The notes beneath the pieces were generated by a model. The model was not told the DNA's origin. It searched no databases and was given only the letters and a program-made list of their open reading frames with translations. Source: a virus. From it: a stretch of 54,236 nt of DNA. Where the stretch lies: the IMG/VR virus record IMGVR_UViG_3300029945_000011, positions 1 through 54,236 of that record; one strand, given 5' to 3'. Shown here in pieces: positions 17,765-26,073 of this stretch; within the stretch, counting starts at the first letter, position 1; each line of letters begins with the position of its first letter. The position numbers were made by a program, and so were the translations under genes.

Positions 17765-18433
17765 TTAATATGCCTTTAATACATCGTCTATTTTTGTTGG
17801 GCCTTTGAAACTCATTGCATCTACAACCGGATCAATAAACACTATTTGTGTTCCTCTCATTCCAAAATTTCCAATATGAAAATCTGGTGATAATTCATGT
17901 TTGAATAATTCGCGACCAACCTCTACACAGTTTTCTAAGAAGTCTATGAATTTAGGAGTACTCTTTTTAACATCCGCACCAATAAATTCTAACATTTCCG
18001 GAACAGATTGTTTCTTTAGAAATTTGTAATTAGACATCCTTCCAAATATCCTATGTTCTATGATTTCTGAACTATCTTCATAACCGAAATCGATTAGTGA
18101 TTTTGGCATTTTTAAATGTTCAACCCTAATAAATTTCATATCTTGCGGTTTACCAGTTAACGCATGTCTCATTTGAAAATGTTGAATTTTACCATGAACT
18201 TTTAACAAATACGGATTATCTTGATGTTTAATACAATATGCGATATATTCTTCATATGCTTTATCATCAACCCAGATTTTTAATACTTCACTATCAGACA
18301 GTTCAAAAGCATATCCATAAACTCCTTTACCTAAGAGTTTTTTAAATACTCCTTCTTTTTCTAGCATCTTCATAATCAATGTTCCGGACATTGACGCGTA
18401 TTTTTTAATTCCACTAAGCTCAAATAGTTTCAT
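17765..18433 (-). CDS. Protein-kinase-fold protein in baseplate operon
   Basis: 222-residue protein with the layout of a small eukaryotic-type or aminoglycoside-kinase-like fold. A glycine-rich loop lies at residues 35-43 (GKGVYGYAF), followed by a Lys in EVLKIW (K52). The catalytic loop SPDFHIGNFG gives D184 and N189, and a metal-binding Asp in VFIDP (D201) replaces the DFG motif. All key positions are present, so it may be active. The substrate is unknown. It lies between the gp5-like spike and gp25 with one- to two-base spacing, so it is made late with the baseplate. The first residues MKLFELSGI resemble short leaders seen on head proteins in this genome. A structural pseudokinase is an alternative. 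Confidence 0.72.
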   Translation of the reverse strand: MKLFELSGIKKYASMSGTLIMKMLEKEGVFKKLLGKGVYGYAFELSDSEVLKIWVDDKAYEEYIAYCIKHQDNPYLLKVHGKIQHFQMRHALTGKPQDMKFIRVEHLKMPKSLIDFGYEDSSEIIEHRIFGRMSNYKFLKKQSVPEMLEFIGADVKKSTPKFIDFLENCVEVGRELFKHELSPDFHIGNFGMRGTQIVFIDPVVDAMSFKGPTKIDDVLKAY

Positions 18434-18434
18434 C

Positions 18435-19580
18435 TTAAGGAGACCATAATTTATTACGTGTTATTCCAACGGCAGCACTGCGAGTCCAAGGTTCATGTGT
18501 GGGTGCCAATGGAGGAGCTGCAGCATTAGCAGCAGTTGGAGGTGCTTTACTATTTAACTGAATTGTTGATCCTTGTAGAATAATATCAGCGGTTGACCCA
18601 AGGCCTATATAATCACCAGCAGTAATAGCCGTAGTACATCCAGAATTCAAATTAATATCAACACCACTTGTAATGTTAACTCCGGTTTTTCCGGACATAT
18701 TGATTGCACCACCAGCGGTCATATTGATATTCCCTACAGCAGAAATATTGAAATCTGCACCAGTCCCAAATGAGATAGATTGAGCTCCATAAAATTGAAT
18801 ATGGCCATCCGAATCCATTTCAAACCAAGAGTTTCCTAGGTTAGTAGAAACATAAATTCTCTCATTGGTATCATCTAAAATCATTTGATGGCCAGTGGTA
18901 GTCTTAATCCTAATTCTACAAAAATCAGCGGCATCTTGCATCGTAATGAAATGGTGACCCGGTGTCACAAAACAATATGCTTGAGAATCTAAATCTGTTG
19001 GATCGGTTCTATTAGGATTCTGTGCATATCCTTCCGTTCCATCTTTATTAGTAATAGCTTGAGCGACTTGTCGTTCATATCCACCACGAGTAAAATAATA
19101 GGTTTCTGATAACCCAGCCTCTACTAAATTGACCTTTCCTGGCAGGATTGGCTCATAGGAGTCACTAAACGGTCCCAGCGGCCGTTTAGTTGGTGGCTGT
19201 GTGATATCTTCAGCGCGTCCGCCAGGAAGCCCTCTCTGGCCCATAGACGGGTAAATACAATGAGTCCAAACTCGGTAATTAGTATCACCATTTATGAATT
19301 GAACTAGGACTGATGCACCAAGTTTAGGGATGGCCCAAAACCCATATGATGTGGGACCATATGAGATATCTCCATTTGGGCCAGCTGCCATATTTTTAAT
19401 TGATCCACCAAATGGAGTTGCATAAAGAGTCCATGGAAGATCATCAATCAAATGGTCTTCATTATCAATCGATGGGCAATATACTCGAACTCGGCCCATC
19501 TGGGCCGGATCATTAGTGTCTTCAATGATTCCGATTGTGGTATAAAAAGCCTGTTGTTGGCCTTGTATTGTTCCATTCAT
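18435..19580 (-). CDS. 5: Baseplate hub spike, gp5/VgrG-like
   Basis: 381-residue central spike protein. Residues 1-130 form an OB-fold domain with the gp5/VgrG pattern (GIIEDTNDPAQMGRVRVYCP, then GFWAIPKLGASVLVQFINGD). A linker follows, then from about residue 235 a Gly/Asn/Thr-rich repeat region (NISAVGNINMTAGGAINMSG) typical of the trimeric beta-helix needle. T4 gp5 has a lysozyme domain between these parts (575 residues in total). Here it is absent, so wall cleavage must come from another protein. The start overlaps the stop of the 647-residue gene by one base. Confidence 0.88.
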   Translation of the reverse strand: MNGTIQGQQQAFYTTIGIIEDTNDPAQMGRVRVYCPSIDNEDHLIDDLPWTLYATPFGGSIKNMAAGPNGDISYGPTSYGFWAIPKLGASVLVQFINGDTNYRVWTHCIYPSMGQRGLPGGRAEDITQPPTKRPLGPFSDSYEPILPGKVNLVEAGLSETYYFTRGGYERQVAQAITNKDGTEGYAQNPNRTDPTDLDSQAYCFVTPGHHFITMQDAADFCRIRIKTTTGHQMILDDTNERIYVSTNLGNSWFEMDSDGHIQFYGAQSISFGTGADFNISAVGNINMTAGGAINMSGKTGVNITSGVDINLNSGCTTAITAGDYIGLGSTADIILQGSTIQLNSKAPPTAANAAAPPLAPTHEPWTRSAAVGITRNKLWSP

Positions 19581-21523
19581 TATTGTGTGCCATCCGGTGG
19601 TAATAGATCATTCAAATCATAAGCTGCTAGTGATAGTTCTTGTGTGAATTCACCATTAGTAAATTTATTTTCAAAATTAAAGACCCTATAATAACCTTTA
19701 TAAAAATACGGAATATATTTACCAGGAGTATCAGGGTCTGGTTCATAGATATTTATTTTAATCAATATAGGTATATTAGATCCTTGGTCACCAGCATATG
19801 AGGTTTGTGTAGTAGGATCAAAAGGCCCAACCATGGTTTTAGATGTTGCTTCAGCTTTGGCCGCCATGGTATCTAATTGCGCCTGATATGCAGCATCATC
19901 ATGAGGCATAATAGGAACAATCTGTTGATTTAATAATGCTGGGTTTCCGCGAATAGTCATCTTTCCACTATTCGTATCATTAGCAATACATAATGCCAAC
20001 ATTTTTACATAATCGTCTTTGAGCTTTGCTGAATCCGGTGCAGCGTATATATATCCGCGCTGTGCTTCAGATGTCAATGTTGGCAAATACACTGGGTCAT
20101 TTTTACGAATCTCAATAACTGATGCAGTTTGTTTTGTTGTTGCTTTAGATTGAGTTGGGTCTGATGTAGCAGTTTTTGATATTCCGGTGACTGCAGTATT
20201 TGATCCGGGTCTATTTTGTTGCATAAAAAGATTAGTCAAATTTGCTTTAATAGCAAATTCTAAAATATCACTATTCTTCCCAGTGAAAATATAATCAAAG
20301 ATCATTCCATACTGTGCTTCTTCTGCATGATGCGCTGCTGAAGTCTGAGCATTAGTAGGTGCTGTCTTAGTTTTATTTACCGTGACTGCGCCCGAATTAT
20401 TATTTGTTGTCGTTGCATCTGGAGTTTTTGGCAAATAATAATTAACCGTATCAAAATGGATAGTCACTGAATTGTCATCACTGGTTTGGGAAGTAATAAC
20501 TTGATGGAGTTTAGGAACTTGGCCGGCTTTCATTGCCTCATTATCGACTAGGGCCTGATGAATTTGATCACAGTGTTTAAAAATCTCAGATAGAATTTGA
20601 ATCACGGTCACTTTAGTGTTTGTATTGATTTGTGATTTAAATCTGTCAGAGTCAGATTGGGGTTTTTGTTGGCTATTAGGAACGGGCTGGGCAGTTTGTT
20701 GAACAGCCTGTTGTTCTTTAGGAAATAATTTTTCTACGAAATTATCTTTAGTAATACACTTTACCGTGTAATTACTCCAATCAGATGGAATAGTAAATTT
20801 ATATTTAACAAGGCGGCCATTCCCACCAGTAGCTTGTTTGACTGCGGTAAATTGATCTTTTAATTGGGCATTAAGTTTTGATTCTAAATTTTGAATTATG
20901 TCCTTCAACATAATGCTATTATTATTAGAAACTAAATTTAAATTTCTGTTGACATATAAAATCCCATGATCTTGTAATGGCGCACCAGCGCCCATTCCAA
21001 CAGCATTAATAACATGAGTTCCACCTGTCGCATCAAAAGATGATTCGACAGCCTGAATAAGAATTTGGACAGGATCTAATTGGATAGTCGTAGTTGTTCC
21101 TTGATCAGTATGCCCAACAAAAAAAGTCTTAAGCAAAAAAACCAATCCTGGAGCGCTAGTCTGAAATGTATCATCTGTTAAATTTTTAAAGAAATTTAAA
21201 AATGCAACACCGGCAGTATCTTTAACAGTGATCACAAAATTCTGATCCATTGTCATGGCTTTACCGGGTTTCATGCCTACATAACTGGTTGAAAATGACA
21301 TTGATTCGATAAAAAATTTAGAGTCGGTTTCAGAATTAATTATCATAACAATCGTAGAACCGTTAGAGGTAAATGATTGCCCGTGTTGAAGTTGCGACAA
21401 TGCAGCAAATGAAGTTTGGCTAGCTTGCAATGTTCTTAATGCTTCAGTGTTATTGCAAGCAACAATGAAATGATGATAGCTAAAACTACGATATTGATCT
21501 AATGGATTTGGCGGATTGGACAT
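19580..21523 (-). CDS. Probable baseplate hub protein
   Basis: 647-residue structural protein. The N-terminus (PLDQYRSFSYHHFIVACNNT) and the following beta-rich region containing VESSFDATGGTHVINAVGMG are typical of hub or tail-tip proteins positioned next to the spike in contractile tails. The middle (about 270-400) is Gln/Thr/Asn-rich and probably disordered. The C-terminus (IPILIKINIYEPDP then FNFENKFTNGEFTQELSLAAY) looks like the final domain of hub proteins of the gp27/gp44 class. I infer the hub role from position directly before the gp5-like spike, with a one-base overlap. Sequence identity with T4 gp27 is not obvious by eye. Confidence 0.65.
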   Translation of the reverse strand: MSNPPNPLDQYRSFSYHHFIVACNNTEALRTLQASQTSFAALSQLQHGQSFTSNGSTIVMIINSETDSKFFIESMSFSTSYVGMKPGKAMTMDQNFVITVKDTAGVAFLNFFKNLTDDTFQTSAPGLVFLLKTFFVGHTDQGTTTTIQLDPVQILIQAVESSFDATGGTHVINAVGMGAGAPLQDHGILYVNRNLNLVSNNNSIMLKDIIQNLESKLNAQLKDQFTAVKQATGGNGRLVKYKFTIPSDWSNYTVKCITKDNFVEKLFPKEQQAVQQTAQPVPNSQQKPQSDSDRFKSQINTNTKVTVIQILSEIFKHCDQIHQALVDNEAMKAGQVPKLHQVITSQTSDDNSVTIHFDTVNYYLPKTPDATTTNNNSGAVTVNKTKTAPTNAQTSAAHHAEEAQYGMIFDYIFTGKNSDILEFAIKANLTNLFMQQNRPGSNTAVTGISKTATSDPTQSKATTKQTASVIEIRKNDPVYLPTLTSEAQRGYIYAAPDSAKLKDDYVKMLALCIANDTNSGKMTIRGNPALLNQQIVPIMPHDDAAYQAQLDTMAAKAEATSKTMVGPFDPTTQTSYAGDQGSNIPILIKINIYEPDPDTPGKYIPYFYKGYYRVFNFENKFTNGEFTQELSLAAYDLNDLLPPDGTQ

Positions 21524-21534
21524 GTCACTTCTAG

Positions 21535-21570
21535 ATATGGATTAATGAAATATTTATCATTAATCCATAT
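21535..21570. repeat. 14-bp inverted repeat enclosing a late promoter element
   Basis: Perfect inverted repeat: arms 21535-21548 and 21557-21570, eight-base spacer. The minus-strand ATAAATA late -10 (21557-21551) lies in the loop. It is located between the gp53-like gene stop and the hub gene start. There is no T run, so a promoter-embedded hairpin is more likely than a standard terminator. Confidence 0.85.
21551..21557 (-). promoter_or_regulatory. T4-type late promoter -10 (ATAAATA)
   Basis: Minus-strand TGATAAATATTT, 27 bases before the hub gene start at 21523. It sits in the loop of the inverted repeat at 21535-21570. Confidence 0.7.
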
Positions 21571-21582
21571 CATAAAAATGTG

Positions 21583-21957
21583 TCAAACTACAATAGGTGT
21601 AATTAAAGGAGGAGTGATTGCTGTTGATGGAACACCCCCTGTTTTTCCATTCAAGAAATCTTTATTGACGCGATCCTTAGTTGGAATAAGTAATACAGTC
21701 CCAGCAATAAATTCTTCATTGATATCAAGAATATTGTTATATTGAAGAATGATCCACCATAAACTGGAATCATTATAAAATACTGAGGCTAGTTTATCAG
21801 GCCTACCTTCAAATCGTTTTTCTAATACATATTCCAAATCTGTTGAATTGGTAGTGAACATAGTTCTCTCCCACCACTCTACGAAATTCCCATCGACTTC
21901 TGTTGTGCCACCATTTGTGTATCTAGAATTTTGGGTGTATGTGCTATTCATTGCCAT
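21583..21957 (-). CDS. 53: Baseplate wedge protein gp53-like
   Basis: 124-residue protein. After a short Thr/Asn-rich start comes the pattern FVEWWERTMF, then EKRFEGRPDKLASVFYNDSS and LWWIILQYNNILDINEEF, ending in VLLIPTKDRV. This is the conserved core of T4 gp53-type wedge proteins, which have a LysM-like fold. T4 gp53 is 196 residues, so this is a shorter form. It directly follows the tail-tube-initiator-like gene (two-base gap), in keeping with a baseplate assembly operon. Confidence 0.8.
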   Translation of the reverse strand: MAMNSTYTQNSRYTNGGTTEVDGNFVEWWERTMFTTNSTDLEYVLEKRFEGRPDKLASVFYNDSSLWWIILQYNNILDINEEFIAGTVLLIPTKDRVNKDFLNGKTGGVPSTAITPPLITPIVV

Positions 21958-21959
21958 AA

Positions 21960-22895
21960 TTATATAGTCGCTGGTGAAGAGGATGGCGATGAGAAGCCTT
22001 GTGGTGAAGAATACGGAGTTGATGCGGCTGACGCTCCGGATGAGGTTGCTGTTGTTCCGGCTGATGAATTTGATGGTGATCCACTAAATGTAAAAGCCCC
22101 AACCATATCACCTGATTTGTATTTTGTGATGTCGAAACTTGAGTATTCTTCAGGTGAATATCCTTCGACTAAGTTCAATGAGATATCCATAATAGTTGGA
22201 AATGGAAATCCATCAGATGTCGGAATGTAATCACAATTATCCGGATAAACCCAATGATAGCTTAAAAGAATAACAGGAAGTTTATCAATGTTTTTTGTTC
22301 CGTATACACTGAATAGCAATGTATCCGGAGGTGCACCAAGTTTAGCGGCTTGCGATGAGGCTGTTCCTGTTCCGTAATATGGCATAACCCAACTTCTAAT
22401 CAAATTGATATAGGCCAAATTAGAAGTTGCTTCAGCAGCGGTTCTAGAAATTAATTTACAGGTTAGATTAAATGTTCTAGCATCAGTATTTTTATAAACT
22501 TGAATAGTTCCCGGGTGATGGACTGGAGCCAAATGCTCATAGTTAGCCTGACGTGATTCATCGATCTGTGGGGTTACAGTAAAAATAACTTTATCACTTG
22601 GGTTTTGTTTAGAAACTATAATAGCTTGAAAACTACTTCCAGTCAATGTAATATTTGTTGCGCCAGATGTAGAAGTTGGTGTATTCCCGGGAACTACAGC
22701 TGCATTCAATTCATTAGTGATTTGAAAATTATATGGTGTTGAATTACTTGGAGCAACAGGTAAAGATGATGTCACTGCTGAGGATCCAACTCCAACATTC
22801 CCAGAAAGCCCACCAATCCCAGGAACACTTTCTAATTCCGTTGTTAGATCTGCGGTGGATGGTGTTGATGTATCTGGCGCAAATAAATTACTCAT
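21960..22895 (-). CDS. Baseplate tail-tube cap/initiator protein (gp48/gp54-like)
   Basis: 311-residue protein. The N-terminal 90 residues are Ser/Thr/Pro-rich. The core has VIFTVTPQIDESRQANYEHL, HHPGTIQVYKNTDARTFNLT, CKLISRTAAEA and NLIRSWVMPYYG. The alternation of a beta strand, TxxxSRT-type turn and Trp/Tyr-rich helix matches gp48/gp54-type proteins that cap the baseplate and seed the tail tube. The C-terminal tail is low complexity. The RBS AGAGGATAAGA precedes the ATG. The start overlaps the end of the nucleotidyltransferase gene by eight bases. Confidence 0.68.
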   Translation of the reverse strand: MSNLFAPDTSTPSTADLTTELESVPGIGGLSGNVGVGSSAVTSSLPVAPSNSTPYNFQITNELNAAVVPGNTPTSTSGATNITLTGSSFQAIIVSKQNPSDKVIFTVTPQIDESRQANYEHLAPVHHPGTIQVYKNTDARTFNLTCKLISRTAAEATSNLAYINLIRSWVMPYYGTGTASSQAAKLGAPPDTLLFSVYGTKNIDKLPVILLSYHWVYPDNCDYIPTSDGFPFPTIMDISLNLVEGYSPEEYSSFDITKYKSGDMVGAFTFSGSPSNSSAGTTATSSGASAASTPYSSPQGFSSPSSSPATI

Positions 22896-23535
22896 TCTTA
22901 TCCTCTAAATTTTCTCTCAATTCATTCCACATTTGTTTTGCAACATCATCATTTTTAATGGCAATCATGTCTCTAAAATCTTCATACTTGTTTGCAATAA
23001 CTGCAGCACGAACTGTTGTCCCGGAAACTCCTTTTACATCATGCGCATCAGGATCCCGTTCTAAGACTACAGCTTTATGCTCAATAGAGGAACCATCAGG
23101 TTGCTTAAAATATTTGTCTAATATTTCTTTATAACTTTGAGCTCTATTTTCTTCATCACCGAAAGAAAAATGGCCACCGACCACGCACATCGGTTCATAT
23201 CCCATTTCACGACATTTAATAAAGGCGTCAAAAACATTCCCAACTACAATATATTTGACGCCTTTTCCATATGATGAATGTTCCAAATAGTAAACACGAG
23301 ATTCGCCAGATAAAGGATTCTTAGATTTATCTTTACTGGTTTCTTTACCTTCTACAACACAAACTATGATTGCATCATATTTGTATTTTCTAAATGCTTT
23401 TTTGGCTGCATCAATTATAGCAGAATGTCCGGCCGTGGGTGGTTGGAACCGACCAATAACTAAAACTGCAGTTTTGTCTTGCATTGGGGGTGTCGATTTA
23501 CCTTTTTTCTCAGCAAGTAAAATCTTTATTGGCAT
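22888..23535 (-). CDS. Nucleotidyltransferase (NMN adenylyltransferase / cytidylyltransferase-like)
   Basis: 215-residue protein of the HxGH nucleotidyltransferase superfamily. Residues 24-37 read VLVIGRFQPPTAGH, the nucleotide-binding motif with Thr in the first position (TxGH). Near the C-terminus GVSGTTVRAA is the ISSTxxR-type second motif. Such enzymes transfer AMP or CMP, for example in NAD synthesis. The substrate cannot be read from sequence. I chose ATG 23535 rather than the upstream extension, because the extra residues are low-complexity promoter DNA and a late -10 (23564-23570) sits inside it. It heads the late baseplate operon, which is unusual for a metabolic enzyme. A PLP-free virion or NAD-salvage role is possible. 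Confidence 0.8.
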   Translation of the reverse strand: MPIKILLAEKKGKSTPPMQDKTAVLVIGRFQPPTAGHSAIIDAAKKAFRKYKYDAIIVCVVEGKETSKDKSKNPLSGESRVYYLEHSSYGKGVKYIVVGNVFDAFIKCREMGYEPMCVVGGHFSFGDEENRAQSYKEILDKYFKQPDGSSIEHKAVVLERDPDAHDVKGVSGTTVRAAVIANKYEDFRDMIAIKNDDVAKQMWNELRENLEDKNE

Positions 23536-23556
23536 TATGTATGAATTCTCTATATG

Positions 23557-23570
23557 ATAAATATATTTAT
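23557..23570. promoter_or_regulatory. Bidirectional late promoter palindrome
   Basis: The palindrome ATAAATATATTTAT gives an ATAAATA late -10 on each strand: plus 23557-23563 toward gp55, minus 23570-23564 toward the nucleotidyltransferase/baseplate operon (start 23535). Confidence 0.6.
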
Positions 23571-23583
23571 TGTTTTTCAGATA

Positions 23584-23612
23584 TGTACAAATCTTGAGTC
23601 TTGAAGTATAAT
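23584..23612 (+). promoter_or_regulatory. Sigma70-like promoter with TGTACA -35
   Basis: TGTACA (23584-23589), a 17-base spacer and a perfect TATAAT (23607-23612), 43 bases before the gp55 start. It would provide gp55 before late transcription begins. Confidence 0.78.
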
Positions 23613-23654
23613 ACTTAGAAATAACCACATAAAAATAATAAAAGGTTAACACAC

Positions 23655-24293
23655 ATGGCATCAAAATCGAAGTCAGGCCCAGTTGTCATCATTCCAACAC
23701 TAGATACTCCAGAATCATTGTTTGGCGAAGAAGTTAAAGAAATAGTTCTTCCAAAAAAACGCATTCCGAAATATTATTTAACTAATGCAGATTTACTTCC
23801 TGCCGTCCTTGAATCCAAAAAGCATGGTAAAATGACAGACAAATTAGCAAAGATGCTAATGCTTCTCACTGATAGGTATTCCAGACGTTCAAACTTTGGC
23901 GGATACAGCTTCCGTGAAGACATGGTTTCAGCTGCATTAATCAACCTATGCCAAAATGCATTGAAGTTTAATCCAGAGAAATCATCAAATCCATTTGCTT
24001 TTTACACAACAGCAATAAAAAATAGTTTTCTGCAATATATGATCGATGAAAAGAAGCAGCGTTTCATCCGTGATTCTTTATTGATTGAGGCTGGACAGGA
24101 TGCTAGTTATGGGTTTATGGAATCTAGGACTAATTCAGATGATTTGAGTTATGGTGATCATGTTGCTGAAACACGAATCCCAGAATCTAATCCGTTCAAA
24201 AAGAAAATTGACGAAGCTAAAGCTAAAAAAACAAAACGCCAAGAATTAAAAGAAAAAAAAGAGAAGACAATTAAGGCACTTCTCACATTTTAA
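23655..24293 (+). CDS. 55: Late-promoter sigma factor gp55
   Basis: 212-residue homologue of T4 gp55, the sigma factor that directs host RNA polymerase to late promoters. The region from about residue 42 to 137 aligns with T4: YLTNADLLPAV, LTDRYSRRSNFGGYSFREDM, then NALKFNPEKSSNPFAFYTTA and FLQYMIDEKKQRF. The C-terminus is Lys-rich and helical, the place where T4 gp55 carries its clamp-binding tail. The gene has a sigma70-like promoter at 23584-23612 and perhaps a late one at 23557. Its presence explains the ATAAATA elements before the structural genes. The homing endonuclease gene follows five bases later. Confidence 0.92.
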   Translation: MASKSKSGPVVIIPTLDTPESLFGEEVKEIVLPKKRIPKYYLTNADLLPAVLESKKHGKMTDKLAKMLMLLTDRYSRRSNFGGYSFREDMVSAALINLCQNALKFNPEKSSNPFAFYTTAIKNSFLQYMIDEKKQRFIRDSLLIEAGQDASYGFMESRTNSDDLSYGDHVAETRIPESNPFKKKIDEAKAKKTKRQELKEKKEKTIKALLTF

Positions 24294-24297
24294 GTAT

Positions 24298-26067
24298 ATG
24301 AAATATTTAGTAGAACAAAATATAATTACGAAATCCGGTAAAGTCAATACGAATTACAGACATTTATTAACCGATGAAATTATTTCGTATTTGGTTTTGA
24401 AGACTCCACATTTAGATAGTGATAGTTCTCCTATGGAGAGGATCTTTAATATCGTAAATGGTATTAATGAATCTAAATTATGTGAAGAGTGCAATGCTAA
24501 AATTGCATTTGTTCGCGGATATAGAAAATATTGCTCGACTAAATGTTCCAATAATAATTCTAAAGTTAAAGCTAATAAAGAAAAAACATGGATCGATATT
24601 TATGGAGTGTCGAATCCAAATAAATCTGAATCCATTAGAAATAAAATAGAACAAACCTGTTTAGACAAATATGGAACTATAGTCGCATCAAAATCTAAAC
24701 AGGTAAAAGATAAAACGTCTGAAACAATGATTGATAGGTATGGGGTAACAAACCATATGAAATTAGACGAATTCAGATCAAAATCTAAAAATACTATGTT
24801 GGATCGGTATGGGGTTGAATATCCGCTCCAATCAGAAGAAATTTTATCAGCTATGACCGTGACCATGTTGGATAGGTACGGAGTCAGCCATAATTCCAAA
24901 ACATCAGCTTTTAAAGAACGAATTAAACAGCGATCATTAGAAAAGAACGGAACGAATCATCATTTAACATCAGGGACAGAATCGCAGAAATTAGCTTTTA
25001 AAATTAGAAAGAAAAACAAAATTGATGTTTGGCTTCCTAAAATCTTACAAAGTTTTCAAGATAAATACATACCAAAATTTAAATTAGAAGAATTTATTGG
25101 CATTGGTAAAGAATATTTATTTGAGTGTTTATCATGTCATACTGATTTCGAAGATATTTTCCATGCGAGTAAAAACCCAAGATGCCCAATTTGTGAACCA
25201 ACAAATATCTCCAAAGCTCAAGCCGATATTTTAGAATTTATTTCACTTCATTGTGATGATGAAATTATTACTAATGATCGGAAGGTTATTGCTCCATTTG
25301 AATTAGATATCGTAATACCAAGTAAACAGTTTGCTTTAGAATATAATGGGTTGTATTGGCATTCAGAATCAAATGGTAAAAATAGTACATATCATTTAAA
25401 TAAAACTAAGCTAGCCAATAAAGCTGGATTTAAACTAATACAAATTTTCGAAGATGAGTGGATCAACAAACCAGATATAGTAAAATCTAGGTTGTTAAGC
25501 TACCTTGGGAAATCACCACAAAAAATTTATGCCCGCAAATGTGAAATTAAAAAAATTTCTGCTATTGATAAGAATCTTTTCTTAGAAGCAAACCATCTCC
25601 AAGGAAAAGATTCTAGTTCTATCAGATATGGAGCTTTTTATGAATCTGAATTGATTGCAGTAATGACTTTTGGAAAATCCAGATTTGATAAAAAAATCGA
25701 ATGGGAACTAATTAGATATAGTAGTAAAAAATTTACTAATGTGGTTGGTGTGGCCAGTAAAATCCTAGCCAGATTTATTAAAGACTATGATCCAACATCT
25801 ATTATCAGTTATGCCGATTTAAGATGGAGTATTGGAAATTTATATACACAATTGAATTTTGAATGGAGCCATGATTCTATTCCAAATCATTTCTATTTCA
25901 AAAATAATAAAGTTAGGGAGTCCCGGCAAAAATATCAGAAACATAAACTTTATGACGTATTAGAGAATTATCAAGAAGAGTTGTCAGCAAATGATAACAT
26001 GAAAAATAACGGATATAATAAAATCTGGGATTGTGGAAATAAAGTATACATCCTAAAATTAAAATAA
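24298..26067 (+). CDS. Free-standing homing endonuclease (EDxHD/Vsr-like)
   Basis: 589-residue selfish endonuclease. Residues 60-85 contain a CxxC...CxxxC zinc-finger-like element (LCEECNAKIA, KYCSTKCSNN). Residues 95-230 contain four to five repeats of a DNA-binding helix unit ending in DRYGV (TMIDRYGVTNHMKLDEFRSK and similar). A second CxxC...CxxC follows near 280-300. The catalytic part (about 335-410) has FELDIVIPSKQFALEYNGLY and IFEDEW, a Vsr-like PD-(D/E)xK nuclease as in I-Bth0305I-type enzymes. It is inserted between gp55 and gp47, with only five- to six-base gaps. Its low-GC, Lys/Asn-rich codon use suggests recent arrival. Confidence 0.85.
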   Translation: MKYLVEQNIITKSGKVNTNYRHLLTDEIISYLVLKTPHLDSDSSPMERIFNIVNGINESKLCEECNAKIAFVRGYRKYCSTKCSNNNSKVKANKEKTWIDIYGVSNPNKSESIRNKIEQTCLDKYGTIVASKSKQVKDKTSETMIDRYGVTNHMKLDEFRSKSKNTMLDRYGVEYPLQSEEILSAMTVTMLDRYGVSHNSKTSAFKERIKQRSLEKNGTNHHLTSGTESQKLAFKIRKKNKIDVWLPKILQSFQDKYIPKFKLEEFIGIGKEYLFECLSCHTDFEDIFHASKNPRCPICEPTNISKAQADILEFISLHCDDEIITNDRKVIAPFELDIVIPSKQFALEYNGLYWHSESNGKNSTYHLNKTKLANKAGFKLIQIFEDEWINKPDIVKSRLLSYLGKSPQKIYARKCEIKKISAIDKNLFLEANHLQGKDSSSIRYGAFYESELIAVMTFGKSRFDKKIEWELIRYSSKKFTNVVGVASKILARFIKDYDPTSIISYADLRWSIGNLYTQLNFEWSHDSIPNHFYFKNNKVRESRQKYQKHKLYDVLENYQEELSANDNMKNNGYNKIWDCGNKVYILKLK

Positions 26068-26073
26068 AAATAG

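Noticed and set aside
22888-23664. Longer 258-codon version of the nucleotidyltransferase
   Set aside because: The extra N-terminal codons cover the two divergent promoters, are low complexity and are not protein-like. ATG 23535 fits the family.
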